From positions 13,027,001-13,091,000 of the forward strand of contig NC_092520.1 of the NCBI RefSeq assembly GCF_037038585.1: 64,000 nt of DNA, written 5' to 3'. The notes under the pieces were generated by a model, which saw only the letters and a program-made list of their open reading frames with translations, was not told where the DNA came from and did not search any database. The stretch comes from Patagioenas fasciata. Taxonomy: Eukaryota; Chordata; Aves; Columbiformes; Columbidae. Below, one piece after another: positions 36,737 through 48,339 of this stretch. The translations under genes were made by a program, and so were the position numbers. The first letter of the stretch is position 1. Every line of letters begins with the position of its first letter.

Positions 36737-39690
36737 CGAGCCAGGGAGGCACCTGGAAATCCTTCTCCCTTCCCATGTAGCTTTCTGGAACTCTTGGGAA
36801 ATCCATGAGAGGTGTTTATTTTCCATAGTGGGGTATAACAAACATGTGCTTCCAGCCCATGGATGATGTGTGTCTCCTGGATCTGCACTCACCAGGGAGA
36901 AGCGGGAGGGGGGCAGTGAAGCGAGATGACATCTTCAGCTCTGCTCTGCTGATCCTACAGCTGGAGTTGTGGTGGCACTTGGCCCTGGCTCAGCAGGTTA
37001 GGACCAAAAGGGGTAGAAGGATTAACTTCTTTCCTTCCCCAAATTCATTGGAGGAACAACAATAAATAAACAAACAAAAATATAAAAATAGTGGAGCTAT
37101 TCCCAAAATGGGAGAACAATATATTTAAAAATATAAATGAATAAATCAGTACATTTAAAAAAAACATATAAAAATAGTGGAGCTGCAAAGGGGAGAAGCT
37201 TGAGCGGCAGTTGCCTTGTCCTCCTGGCCAGACACAGCTCCCCAGTGGTTATCAGATGCATCAAAACACAGAGGGATCAGAGAACTCCCCCTCCAACCCA
37301 CCATCCTTTGTGGTCACTCAGTTTATCAAATTGAAATGGAGCCAAACAGGAAAAAGATTTTGAAAATCACATGGAAAGACACACCAGAAAATTAATAATG
37401 TGGGGGAAAAGAGAAACCTCAGTATAAAAAACCAAAACAAAACACCTCTTTTCCTTGGAAATGTAACAGCATGCTTCATGAGCTCCTTGCAATGCTACTG
37501 GAAGACAAGACAGTAGATAACTCTTTTTCTGAATCATCACTGATCATCATTCAGCATTAGGTAAAAGTGGAGTATAGACTGTGGGACCAGAATGAGAAAT
37601 AAAGTAAGCCCTTGGACAGGCTGGATCTGCCTGGCCGAAGACAGTACAGCCAGACTGCACTCCATTCCCCATGACACAGACTGTGAAGCAGAGTGTCTGC
37701 TTTGCCCAACCAAATGATAAAGTCGGATCATGACAAAAAATAGAGTTTGAATTGTCATTTTGAACTGGTCTAGGCCAGCAGTTCCCTCATGCAACTTCAT
37801 CCACAGCTGTGAACAGGCACTTAACAAGCCAAGGGCAAAATTTCACCTTAATTTCCAGCTGAGCAGATCGACAGTTTGCCTGTTTCTACAAGCAAAGCCA
37901 ACATTTATCTCTGGGGAAGGTAGAAGGGGCAGCTATATAATCTGAAATGCCAAAGGCCAGTTCCTCCAGGGGATGAGGGTGTCTAGCTCTATCTATTGCC
38001 ATGTTTTTGCAGAGGATTTAGCATTTTGAAACCTTAATTTGGGCCTGACTTGTTCTGAAATACTCAGGGCATCCTCAAGAGGCAGTAGAACTGAATATCC
38101 CTCTTTTGTCCAAGTCTGGTACCCAACCACTAGCCTGTGTTTTCTCGCCTGAGGAGGCTAAATTGCGTGCCAAGGATGCGGTGGTTCCCATGCCTGTTCC
38201 TGGAACAGCAGAGTATTTGCACATCTCTGCTCTCCTGTTGGAGCCTTTTTAGGTGACCTCAGGGAGGCAGGTAATAGCTGCCTCAGTTTCTAAGCTTCAA
38301 AGAGACACTGGCAAGGACAGCACTCAGCTGTCACCTCGCCTTGCACATGGACACAGGGAAGGGCACCTCTGGGAATGCTCAGCTCACATGGGAAATGTAG
38401 TTCTGGGGTAACTGCTGCTGTGGGAAAGTGAGTGGACGTGGGAACGAAGGAACTCAATTTCTTCATCAATATTTTGTCCTCCTTTTCCCTTTTCCCATAT
38501 CCTACAATTTCCCTCTGCCTTGCACCTGAACGAAACCCAAACTCTGAGCAAAGCTCAGGTTTGTGATTTGAAAAAGCAACGCCTCAGATTGCTGGGATTC
38601 ACAGTGTGCTCCCAGTGCCTGGAGCTGCCCGGAGTTCCTGCTGCACCCATCCATCCCTGTGGCGATGGCCCTGGGCCAGCTCCCATGTTGCTGTGCCCCT
38701 TTACAGGGCTGTGGTGGCACTGGGTGCTTTCCTCTTCATCCTGTTGCTGCATTCCTACCTGCTTTTGTCCCCTCGGCATGGTGTTTCGGAGGTAGAAGCC
38801 ACTGTCAGTCCCTTTGGGGGCTGAAAAGCTTGTCTGCATGTTAAGAGCTGGGAGAAATGAGTACAAATTGAATAGATAATCCTGGCATCACTGGGCAGCT
38901 TGCTGGACTGAAGGAGGTTGGAGCAATGAGATGGGGAACCCCAAGCAGCGTGCTGGCAGTGTCAGTCGTCTGAAAAGAGGTGTGCCCTGTGGGCAGTGCT
39001 GGGAAAAGGATGCAGAGGGATTGCTGAGCTGAATTTGTGCCCACAGGTCCCCGAGGAAGGGAACGAAGCATGGTGCAAACACCCAAGGAGATCAGTCATG
39101 CTGTCCCTGTGCCAGACCCTTGGCAGCAGGGCCAGGGTGGTGTGGGGAGATGAAACCCTAATGAAAACACATCCCATGGAGCTGATGTGCTGAGCTGCAA
39201 AGAAACCCCGAGCTGACTAATGTCCTGTCTTCCTGCTACCTCAGTGTTTGTTTCTGGCATCAGCCATAAATCCCTTGACATCAAGCATCTGCGGCTCATG
39301 TGAAAATGCATGACAAAGCGGGTGGACAGCAGGGGAAAGGGGCCACATTTAGGAATAGGGAGCTGTGTTTGAGAACAAGGGGCTGCCCCAGCTCCACACT
39401 GGCTAGATACAGCTCACGTGTTCCCGAAACAGTTATCGGCTCCTCCAGGTGCAGGGGGTACAGCTGGAGCCCTGGGGGGATGCCTGGGGTTAATGCAGGG
39501 GTTTGGGACTCGGGGTACCTCCTATCAACTGTTCTGCGAGGCTTGGGGTGGGACTTGGGGAGCCTGTGTTGGTTTCTAGGATGTGATGTAGGACCCAAGC
39601 AACGCCAAGCACGTGGAGGAGAGGCCGCGCTGCCCCACAGGCTCGCCCCTGGGAGCACCCAGCTGGCTTCAGTGGCTCCGTTCGGGGCTG
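36737..39690. other. non-coding stretch upstream of the CpG island
   Basis: No gene recognised. It includes A-rich sequence with a short direct repeat at 37,081-37,184. GC content climbs after about 39,400. Confidence 0.5.
37081..37184. repeat. 18-bp direct repeat in A-rich sequence
   Basis: The 18-mer 'tataaaaatagtggagct' occurs at 37,081-37,098 and again at 37,167-37,184, separated by A/T-rich sequence. May be a small duplication or the flank of an old insertion. Confidence 0.8.
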
Positions 39691-40003
39691 CGATGCTCCA
39701 GCAGAGCCCATGGCGCAGCATGGAGCGCTCGGGCTCCCCCCGAGCCTACCGTCCCTGTAGCCTTGGTGGGAATGTCACCGGTGATGTCACGGCGATGTCA
39801 CCCCTGGATGCTGCCCGGGCGGTGATCAGGAGCCACCTCCCTCCTTCGGGAGGTCAGGGCCCGTGTCCCCCGCCGCGGTGGCGGGTACCCCGCCCCGGGC
39901 TCACCTCTCATCTCACCGCTGCACGGTGCAGGCCTGCGGGAGGGGGAACGCTCCAGGCCTGCGCGCCGGGAGGCTGCTGCGGGATGTGCCGGATCGGCAC
40001 CAG

Positions 40004-40058
40004 GACCAGGTCCGGCAGCCGGACGAGATCTCAGCGGGACCAGATCCGGCAGCCGGAC
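40004..40058. repeat. 21-bp direct repeat in the promoter, 34-bp period
   Basis: The 20-mer core 'accagNtccggcagccggac', preceded by g, occurs at 40,004-40,024 and 40,038-40,058 with a single mismatch. The core 'ccggcagccgg' is nearly palindromic. It lies about 160-210 bases upstream of the candidate AMOTL1 start codon, so it could be a paired factor-binding site. Confidence 0.85.
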
Positions 40059-40080
40059 TGTGCCGCGACGGGCGGCTCCA

Positions 40081-40185
40081 CCCCCGGCCCCGCCCCGGCC
40101 ACACCTCACGCCCCGCCCCGGTTTCTGCCCCGCCCCGGCTCCTGCCCCGCCCCCCTCGCACCGCCCGCCCCGGCCCGGCCCGCGG
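40081..40185. promoter_or_regulatory. cluster of GC boxes
   Basis: At least five 'ccgccc' cores (Sp1/KLF-type sites in reverse orientation) occur within about 100 bases, directly upstream of the candidate first coding exon. Typical of a CpG-island core promoter. Confidence 0.65.
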
Positions 40186-40216
40186 TGCGCGCCCGGGGGT
40201 GGCGGGAGCGGCGCGG

Positions 40217-40259
40217 ATGGCCAAGGTGCTGCCGGGGGCGGCGGGGCGCGGAGCCGGAG
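40217..40259 (+). CDS. AMOTL1: AMOTL1 candidate first coding exon (N-terminus)
   Basis: An ATG at 40,217 opens a 14-codon stretch rich in Gly and Ala (MAKVLPGAAGRGAG), followed by a single G and then a donor, GAG|GTAACG, with the intron starting at 40,260. Ending one base into a codon is exactly what exon 2 at 51,963 needs (it opens with GC, giving a Gly codon across the junction). In human AMOTL1 the same junction also falls at a Gly just before Ser-Pro-Ser, but the residues encoded by the human first exon (starting MWRAKL) differ from these. I found no MWRAKL-like exon in intron 1. The Kozak context is mixed (C at -3, G at +4). The frame stays open upstream to an ATG at 39,863, so a longer N-terminus cannot be excluded. 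The call rests on position in the CpG island, phase and donor quality. Confidence 0.58.
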
Positions 40260-40309
40260 GTAACGGCGGCAGCGGTGTCCGTGAGCGTGCGGGCGGTGTG
40301 GTGTGTCCG

Positions 40310-40440
40310 TATGTCACCGCACAAGTGCGTGTCCGTGCATACGTGTGTGTGTACACGTGTGTCTGTGTGCGCCCGTGTGCGTGGGAGTGCGTGTGTCTTT
40401 GTCCGCGTGTGTGCCGGGGAGTGTCCCGGGGGATATACCG
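40310..40440. repeat. TG/CG alternating low-complexity stretch
   Basis: Alternating purine-pyrimidine sequence dominated by 'gtgtgtg' and 'gtgcg', most regular at 40,336-40,362. It starts about 50 bases after the candidate exon 1 donor. Such sequence favours left-handed Z-DNA under negative supercoiling. Confidence 0.75.
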
Positions 40441-41821
40441 GTGTGTGCGGGAGGGCCTGGGCCGGCTGTCCCTTCTCATACCCACCCGTGTGTGGAGCGG
40501 GCGCTGCGTGGGGTGCCGGGCCGAGCTTGCAGCTCCTCCGGGACCTGTCCCGTCACTCCCCCGGGACTTGCCCCGCCGCTGTCCCAGGAGCCGACCCGCA
40601 GGTCCCCCGGAGCTGTGCCGCGCTGGTCCCGAGGACCGGCCCCGCTGCCCCCGGGGAGGATGGGGAAGGCCTGGGCAACCCTCAGCAGACTCAGTACACC
40701 CGGCTGCCCTCGGGCTGCGTGGAAACCCCACCCGGTGTGGGAGCGGGGGCGAGTTTATCCTTCCCCCGCCGCACCGTTAGGGCCGAGCAGCCCAGCTCAG
40801 CCGGGCCGGCCGCGGGTTACTCCATGTTTCTCTGCGCCCTGAACCCTCCCCAAGTTCTTCTGCGAATTTTCTCCGCTCCGGAAAGGCAAAACCCACCGGG
40901 TGTGCGAGCCCCGGAGCAACCACTGGTCGTATCGGGATGTTTGCGGTGTGTTTTGAAGGAGGAATGTGCCGGGCGTTGAAAGGGGAGCAGCTTTCAGCTT
41001 CCCTGGGCAGAGCGAAGCGAGCGGCCGGGACGGCCGGGGGAATATTTCCCGCTGGAGCCGGAGCGGCCGCTGGTGTTTCCGCAGCCGCGATCGCAGCGTC
41101 CCTGTGGGTCCCCGGGCGCCAGGCGGTCACCGCTCGTCCCAGCCCTGTGGGGCGGAGGGGCCCCGGGGAGCACCCCCGGGGGTGACGACAGGTCCCATCC
41201 CGCTGCTCCGCCGGGTCGGGACGAGCGTGGCCGCGTCCCGCTGCGGGAGCGTGGGGAGGGCAGGGCGGGGGTGCAGGAAGGGCCTCCCACGCCTGGAGAG
41301 CGGTTCCTCACGTTGTTGTTGTAGGGGGATGGTGAGAGGGAACTTTTATATTTAACCTTCCAGCCCCCGCAGGGAGAACAAAGCTAAACTCCTGTTTTGT
41401 TTTTGCCTTTTTTTTTTTTAAAGCATTGAAAGAGGAGGAAAAAAACTCCACGTGAATTTAACCGAAATCCTCCTGCCAGGTTTTGTGATTCATAATTTTA
41501 AACACAGGAAGGTCGCTGCTTGGTCCCTTTCCTCTTTCGATGGAAAGAGTTCGGTTTTTTTCTCTTTCCTGGTGCTGTGTGAACGTCCCAGGAGCGCTGA
41601 GCAGCTGCCTGTGGAGCGGTGCCGGGCTGGAGACCGACATCTGTCTGCTGAGGCATCTGCAGGGCCCTTATCGGGCATCCCCCGGGCTGAGGTTTTGTCT
41701 TTTTTTAATACAAAAATAAGCCTAAAAAGCTTTCTGAGAGAGGGGTGGACTTGAAGATGAGTCGTCCCCAGTTTTTTTTTTATTGCTCATGGCTACCTGG
41801 CAGCACTGTTCTTGCTTACAG

Positions 41822-42047
41822 GTATGCATGGAGGTATATATTTATGTATATACTTACATATACATAGAGTTCTATATAAAAATATATGTAGAGATATGTT
41901 TTAAAATATTTATATATGTGTAGAGATTTAAAAAATATAGGTATATATGACTACATATATAATATATCTATATAAATACAAAGTATAATATATATATATT
42001 TATATAGATATATATTCTAAATATATTTATGTATGTAGTCGTTGCTA
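41822..42047. repeat. AT-rich TATA-type low-complexity block
   Basis: About 225 bases made almost only of A and T with repeated 'tatata', 'atatatt' and 'gtatat' words, many self-complementary. It sits about 500 bases after the end of the CpG island. Confidence 0.9.
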
Positions 42048-43211
42048 GTGGCTAGAAAAGCTCTTAAAAGGGTCCTATAAATATTTTATCAATAAATGCC
42101 CGAGGGGTGAGGGCAGGGAATATGGGGTGGGTGAGAGCCTGTGATAAAAGCCCCTGGGGCTGAGCCGCATCTCCCAGCTGCCGCGTGGCCGCACACTGAG
42201 TGCGTACCCTGACCCCACGTGGAGGGGCCACATCCTGCTTCTCCCAAGTCCTGTTGCCCACAGGACCGGGGGTTGCTCTCACTTTACATTTCTGTGCACC
42301 TGTGACACTGTGGACAAGCATAGGGGCCGTTCTTGAGGTCCTGACCCCGTACAATGGTCTGGACCAGACCCTCTGCACATCAGGATCCTGGGTAGAGGGA
42401 CTGATGCACGGAGACAGCTCCAGTGCTCTTCCTAAGAGCTCCTCTGTGATAAAACACGATCGCAGAGCTAAAGGCATTGTACATCCTCAGCAAAGAGACA
42501 CCGAAGGGGCTTTGTAGGATCCCAGCAGCAGCGCCGGGAGGGATGTGTACCGGGCTGCCCCAGGCTCAGGCTCAGCCGGACTCTTGGAATGCACGTAGAG
42601 GTTTCAGTATGATGTGGAAATGTTACTTCTGACCATTGCAGCTTTCCTTCAGGAAACAAAAGCCTGATGGTCTCCAGTGCCTTTTTTTTCTTTTAACATT
42701 GATAAGCATATAAGTGGCTTTAGAGGCCAGATCTGGTATAAATGTTATTTGGTGCTAAGGTGGGAGTACGTGCCTTGCACAGCCTCCTTGTCCTGGAAAC
42801 CATTAGGAGGACGGCTGCATACTTGGGTTTTCGCACAGAGACTATCTGCTAGTGTAACAGTCCCTGTGGAAACTTTAGTGGTCGGGAATATTTTTGCGGA
42901 TTTGGGAAAAATCCCAGGAGGATTTTTGGTTTCGTACAGCAATTGCTTTTTGGCAGCTTTGGGATAGATGTAATCTGGTTCCCATTTGTGTCCTGAATTT
43001 TTAAATGGAACAGCCTGCCTTTGGTTCAGGGCAGAAGTAGAAATAGATGGAAGTAGATAGAAAATAGTAGTAATAACAACAAGAACAACGTCACTTCTAT
43101 AAATAATTTGTTAGGGCAACGTTTCTGTTGAAATGTTTCATTTATGAAGTGTATCTGTTCTTTTTTGGTCCTTTAAGTGACTTCTTCAGTAGGTAGGATG
43201 CTGCTGTGGGT

Positions 43212-43680
43212 GTAAATCTCCTGGAGAGAGTCCAGTGCAGGGCAACAAAGATGATGAAAGGAGCGGAGCATCTCCCTTATGAGGAAAGGCTGAGGGAGCT
43301 GGGGCTCTTTAACTTGGAGAAGAGGAGACTGAGGGGTGACCTCATTAATGTTTACAGATATATAAAGGGTGAGTGTCACGAGGATGGAGCCAGGCTCTTC
43401 TCGATGACAACCAATTGTAGGACAAGGGGTAATGGGTTCAAACTGGAACACAAGAGGTTCCACTTACATTGGAGAAGAAACTTCTCAGTGAGGGTGACAG
43501 ACACTGGAACAGGCTGCCCAGGGGGGTTGTGGAGTCTCCTACTCTGGAGACATTCAGAACTCACCTGGACACCTTCCTGTGTAACCTCATCTGGGTGTTC
43601 CTGCTCCGGTGGGGGGATTGGACTGAATAAGCTTTTGAGGTCCCTTCTAATCCCTGACATTCTGTGATTCTGTGAAATCT
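43212..43680 (+). mobile_element. CR1 LINE 3' part, relatively young
   Basis: Starts in the ORF2 C-terminus ('[19 protein letters not shown]'), continues through '[18 protein letters not shown]' and '[16 protein letters not shown]', and ends with 'cattctgtgattctgtgaaa'. It is open over about 150 codons. Same subfamily as the reverse copy at 4,961-5,303. Inserted in sense orientation in AMOTL1 intron 1. Confidence 0.93.
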
Positions 43681-46600
43681 GGAGTAAATCTGTACAAGCT
43701 GGTGAAACCACCCTGAGTTTGGATAAGCACGGGTGAAAGCCGAGTTTTTCCTCTCAGTAAGGTGTATCCTGTGTGCAGCAGCAGGTCCTGCAGCATTTGC
43801 TGGTGTGTGTGCTTGTCCCTTCCTCTCAGTGGCCTCGACACAGCCCTGGTGCGTGGCTGTGACTTTCCCCACGTGTGTCTGACTCGTGTCTTGAAGTTGT
43901 AACAGGTCTGTACTGAGCGAGCCAGGTGATGGCAGCTGGCACCTGTCGAGGCAGCGCCTTTTGAGGAGCGGGGTGATCTGCAGGGGGATGCCACATCTCA
44001 GGAAAACAGCCCGGGATTAAGTAGTTGAACAAGATTTGGGATTATCTGCTCTGACCATATTGGGTTGGCACAAGTATAAGCGTGCTTTAGACAACAGTAA
44101 TGCCAGTGATCAAGGCTCAGGCTGGAAAAATAATGAAATCATTTTATTTATTTAATTTAATGAAGAATTTTATAAATTAAAATGCTTTTGGTGAAAGTCA
44201 GTCTCCGTTCAAGACCTGACCCACCTGAAGTCATTAAGAGACTGTCACTCCTTCGCCCTCCCTCCTCAATGTGTATGTTGGGCGCAGACATTTCCATGAC
44301 GTCCCTGCTGGGCAGTGGGACAGAACCCATGTCCTCTGAGGTGCCTGGAGGGCAGGAGGCACCTGGTCTTGCCCCAGGGACCTGGTCTGGGCTCCCGCAT
44401 CATGCAGAGGTGGGGAGGCGTTTCTCGAGGGAACTCCCCCCAGGACGGCTCCCTGGGGTGGACAGGGGGTCCCTGCCAGCGAGATAGCCCATCGTCTGGG
44501 ACGTGTCCCCATCGCTGTGGTGAGCATTGTTTTTGGGCCGTTTCTGAGTCGTTTGGAGGTGCTCGCTCCACACCGTGAGCCGTTACCATGATTTTGCCTG
44601 TTCTAAGTCTGAGCTCAGCCATCTGGGAGCAGGGACTAAAGGCAATTATCTTGTTAGCACTTCTGTGTATAATGCCTTTATTAAATGTCTGCATTTTAAA
44701 TGTGGCTGAATATAAATTGCGTGTAATGATTTAATAACGGAAGGCTCATAATTTTAATATATATTCGGGTGGGAAGGTGGTTTAGTTTCTTTTTCCTTTA
44801 GACCTGACACTTAAGATAAGAATAATGCAAAGCCTCTGCTGATTGTAGGGTTATCAGGAGCAGTTCTTCACACAGATCAAATGAAGCACTGTGGATCCTT
44901 AGTCTATGGCTTGTTGTCTGTGTTTAAAAAAAAAAAGCTCTAGAAATCTGAATATCCATACGATAGAGTTCAATGCCTGCATTTTCGGTTTGAGAGTACT
45001 GTACAGTCTTTGTACTATTTTTGTTCTGTCCTTATCCCAAGCTCCTTTGTATGCTGCAAGTTTGTGGGAATGACTCAGGGAGAAAGCTATTTAACCTAAA
45101 GGACACCACTGGCAAAAAAATAGATGAATAAAGAGCGATGTCAGTGACTGCGAGTGGGAACCGGGAAGAATATTTGTGTGTGTCTGAGGAAGAGGATCCT
45201 GAAACCTCCTCCAAATGGGGCGAAAAGAATTTCTTCTTCAGATACTGTTTATTCAGTTCAAGAAGGGAGTTTTATATGATTGCTTAAAGTAACGAGAAAC
45301 TAGACTGAATGATCCACAGTCCTAGGTCCTGTTTCACTTCTGGTTAATTAATGGAAGGGTTTAAATATCCAGGCGACACAGATCATGCCAGTGCTTTTCT
45401 GTAATGTGAGCATTTTTAAAAGCAGTAAGTACAGCAAAGTTAATCATAGCTTAAACTCCTGCTTTGTGTGTGTCTGTATGTTGTAGCTGGATGATTTATG
45501 ATTGTCTTTTTCCCCTGAGTGGAAAAAATTTCCTTCTGTAAGAATTTGCGTAATTAATTTTTATCTTGGAGGTTTTTTTATGTCTTGGAAATCAGAATTT
45601 ACAGCTTAGTGAAAATGTCTGCAGACCCTTCACTGTGCTGACAAGCATCACGGCTGCAGCAGAAGCCTCATCTCACTTGCAGGCTCCATGTCAGCCTTTG
45701 TATTTCACTCTTTTATAGAGAGTTTCTTCCCTCACTTACAGCTCTGAATAATACTTACCCTTTTATCTCAGAGCAGCAATGCTGACATGAGTCGTCACCG
45801 TGCCACTGGCACTTTGATCCAAGTGGAAATTTCAATTATTCATTCAGTTCTTTGAATAAATTTAGGCTGTGTGCATGTTGTAGGCTCAGGGTTATAGCTG
45901 CGGAGACAAATTTCTTGCTTATAATATACAGAAACGTTAAAAATGCAGATATTTGTGGAAAGCCTAGTGCAGCCACCTAAGAAATATGCATCCTTTCCTC
46001 CATTGGGTTGATGCTTAGGTAACTGGAGCACCTGGAGCTGCGATGAAAATACTCTGCCTGCATCCACTGGGGGTGAGCCTGGGACAGGGAGGAAGAAACA
46101 GCGCATTATTCTAATATTATAAAACCTGCAACCCTCTGAGATGAAAGAGCTGTGACGGGCACTGTTTGCCCCCACATGCCCGCGCACCTGATTTCCATTG
46201 GGGTGGCGCGGGCATCTGTGGGGGATCTCCCGGGCAGGCAGGCTTGGCTTCGCTCTTCCCTGTATCCATCTGATCTCGTGCCAGGTTTGGGAGCTGCTTG
46301 CAAGACACCTTCGCTTTGCTTCACTCATAGCTTTTGTGCTCATCCGCTTAATGTTTTTGCTGAGGGGGAGCGTATATGAAAATAAGCGTGTGAGGCAGAA
46401 GTTTCACAGAAAGCGTTGATCCTTGTAGGCAGTTGAATTTGGATGTGTTGGCACAATTCCTTGGGTGAGATGGGATTTGGCTGCCTCCATCACCTCTTCT
46501 CATTAGTCTTGCTAGTGCTTTCTTGGACGAGACACTTTTTGGAGAGTGAAATGATGGTACCCGAGCGGGGAGACTCTAGGAGCTCTTATTGAGCAAAGGA

Positions 46601-48320
46601 ATAGCACAACATGGATCCAGAGCTAATACTGGGATGAGGATTTATTTCCCCGGAGCTGGGGCTCAATCTGGTGAACCATGCCAGCCACAGGGATGAGGCT
46701 TCTCCCAGCTCAGATGTGGTAGATCCCCGGCTTTCATGTGGGAAAAGGAGAGGTACTGCTCACTCACATCTGGTGTGTGTTATGTGGGCTGGATTTGTGT
46801 CCTGCAAGATGTTGCTTTGCTCCCATGAAAATAATATTAGTGATGCTTGTTCAGTTCTCACAGGGCTCAGGAGCCCTGGCAGCAGATTTGGGGTTCCCAA
46901 GCAGAATTACAGGGTGTAAGAGTGAGTCAGCCACCCCAGAAGAGATCTAGAAAACCTGCACATCAGTGGGGGAGCTGCTGGTGGGAAACAATCACCAACA
47001 TGTGTCTGAGCCCCTGCTCTCCCTTGGAGCTGGGACTGCGGAGAAGTCCCAGCACTGCCGGAGAAGAGCTGCCAGCGGTGCCAAGAGCTTCCTTTGCGGT
47101 GCTGTTGGAAGCGGCGTCTCCTTTTTGTAGGTAAAACAAGAAAAGAGACACATGAGTTAATTTTTTCTGAGCCAAAGGAGACTCAGATCTGCCTCCCAGC
47201 CTTGGGAGAGTGGCACAGCGTTGTGGCTGGGGTACAGCAATCCCTACTCTTGAAACTGGGCTGGTGTTTAGGAGAGAGAGGAAGCTTTGCGGGCCAGCAC
47301 GCACCTGGAGGGGTGACCAGCCTCGATGGGGTGTCCTTGCAACCCTTTGAAGGGACTGATGGATCTACCCCGAAGGATTCATGGCACAGCCTTCAGACAG
47401 TCCCTGGGACACTGGAACGCTTCACCTCTCATTTTTTCCCTTCAATAATTATTTTCCTTTCTTGTTGCCCTTTATGCGGTGACATGTCAGAGAAAGTGTT
47501 TTAAATGTGGAATAAGGTATTTATACTCCTTTCTGGCTTGGCTATGAGACAGAAGGACAGATGTGGGCTTGGAAACGATGTCATTTTTGTTCCGTCATTT
47601 TTGGACTTTCCTTACAAACCGCAGCAGAGTTTATAGGAAAGTGTAAAGCTGCCTCACTTACTTTTTAATTTTGGATGGTTGCTTTGGATGGTTTTTGAAA
47701 CGCCTTGGTCTCTTTCGAGCTGCTCGGTCAGTAGGGTACAAACGGGGAGAGGATTTTTTGGAGGACGACCATGTTTTTGTTTGGCTGGGTGGCTTTGGGG
47801 TGGCAGAGGAGGAGCCATCGTGCCGGCAGCTGTGGAGCGGTACCTGGGCAGGCAGCGGTGTGCGATGCCAAAACTCATCACCCAGGTGTTGCCTCTAAAT
47901 AGCAGCAAGCTGTCTTTGCATGACGGGCTTTTTTTGGTGTTTCACTGAAGGTGAGAGTAGTAGTGCAGTTTGGCTGTAAGGAAACCATCCTCTCCAAGTA
48001 TTTATTTTTTTGAGGAAATCTGCTTGTTGAGAGTGCTGTTATTCCTCTAAAAATGTGGCTTTCCTGAAATGTCACAGCAATGAGCTTCCTATGAGGTTTT
48101 GCTTTAGATCCTTTTCAAAACCAGACTGAAGCCACATCAGAAACATGAAATATTTAAGTGTTGCTCCTCTGTCTCTGGGTCCTTGCTGACTGTCTGGTGT
48201 TAATCTTAGCAGATGATTTGTTGGAATAGTTCTGAATCTTCAAATGAACTCTGCTGCTGTGTGGTAACCCTCCAGGATAGTATGTCTTCTTCTGTATAGC
48301 ATAATGCATGTTTATCTTGG

Positions 48321-48339
48321 AAAAAAAAAAAAAAAAAAA
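48321..48339. repeat. A19 homopolymer
   Basis: Nineteen consecutive A, with no AATAAA or retrotransposon body recognised just upstream. Confidence 0.9.

Larger units (their letters stand above)
39700..41310. promoter_or_regulatory. AMOTL1: CpG island, candidate AMOTL1 promoter
   Basis: About 1.6 kb of GC-rich sequence dense in CpG, sharply different from the AT-richer flanks. It surrounds the candidate first exon at 40,217-40,259 and extends about 1 kb into intron 1. Many GC boxes cluster just upstream of the start codon. I see no TATA box at a suitable place, consistent with a TATA-less CpG-island promoter. The transcription start is not determinable from sequence alone. The long open frames on both strands here are a by-product of GC richness. 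Confidence 0.8.

Noticed and set aside
39300-40979. 559-codon plus-strand open frame, the longest in the window
   Set aside because: It runs across the CpG island, where stop codons are rare because of GC richness. Long frames are open on the other frames and strand too (for example 272 codons at 39,913-40,731 minus). The translation is low-complexity with no domain, and it reads through the candidate exon 1 donor.
43206-43667. 153-codon open frame that looks protein-coding
   Set aside because: It is the C-terminal end of a CR1 ORF2 in a truncated retrotransposon copy, not a host gene.
44057-44095. 'tgggttggcacaagtataag' resembles the terminal repeat of a mariner transposon
   Set aside because: Only about 15 bases match, no partner inverted repeat was found nearby, and no transposase sequence is present.
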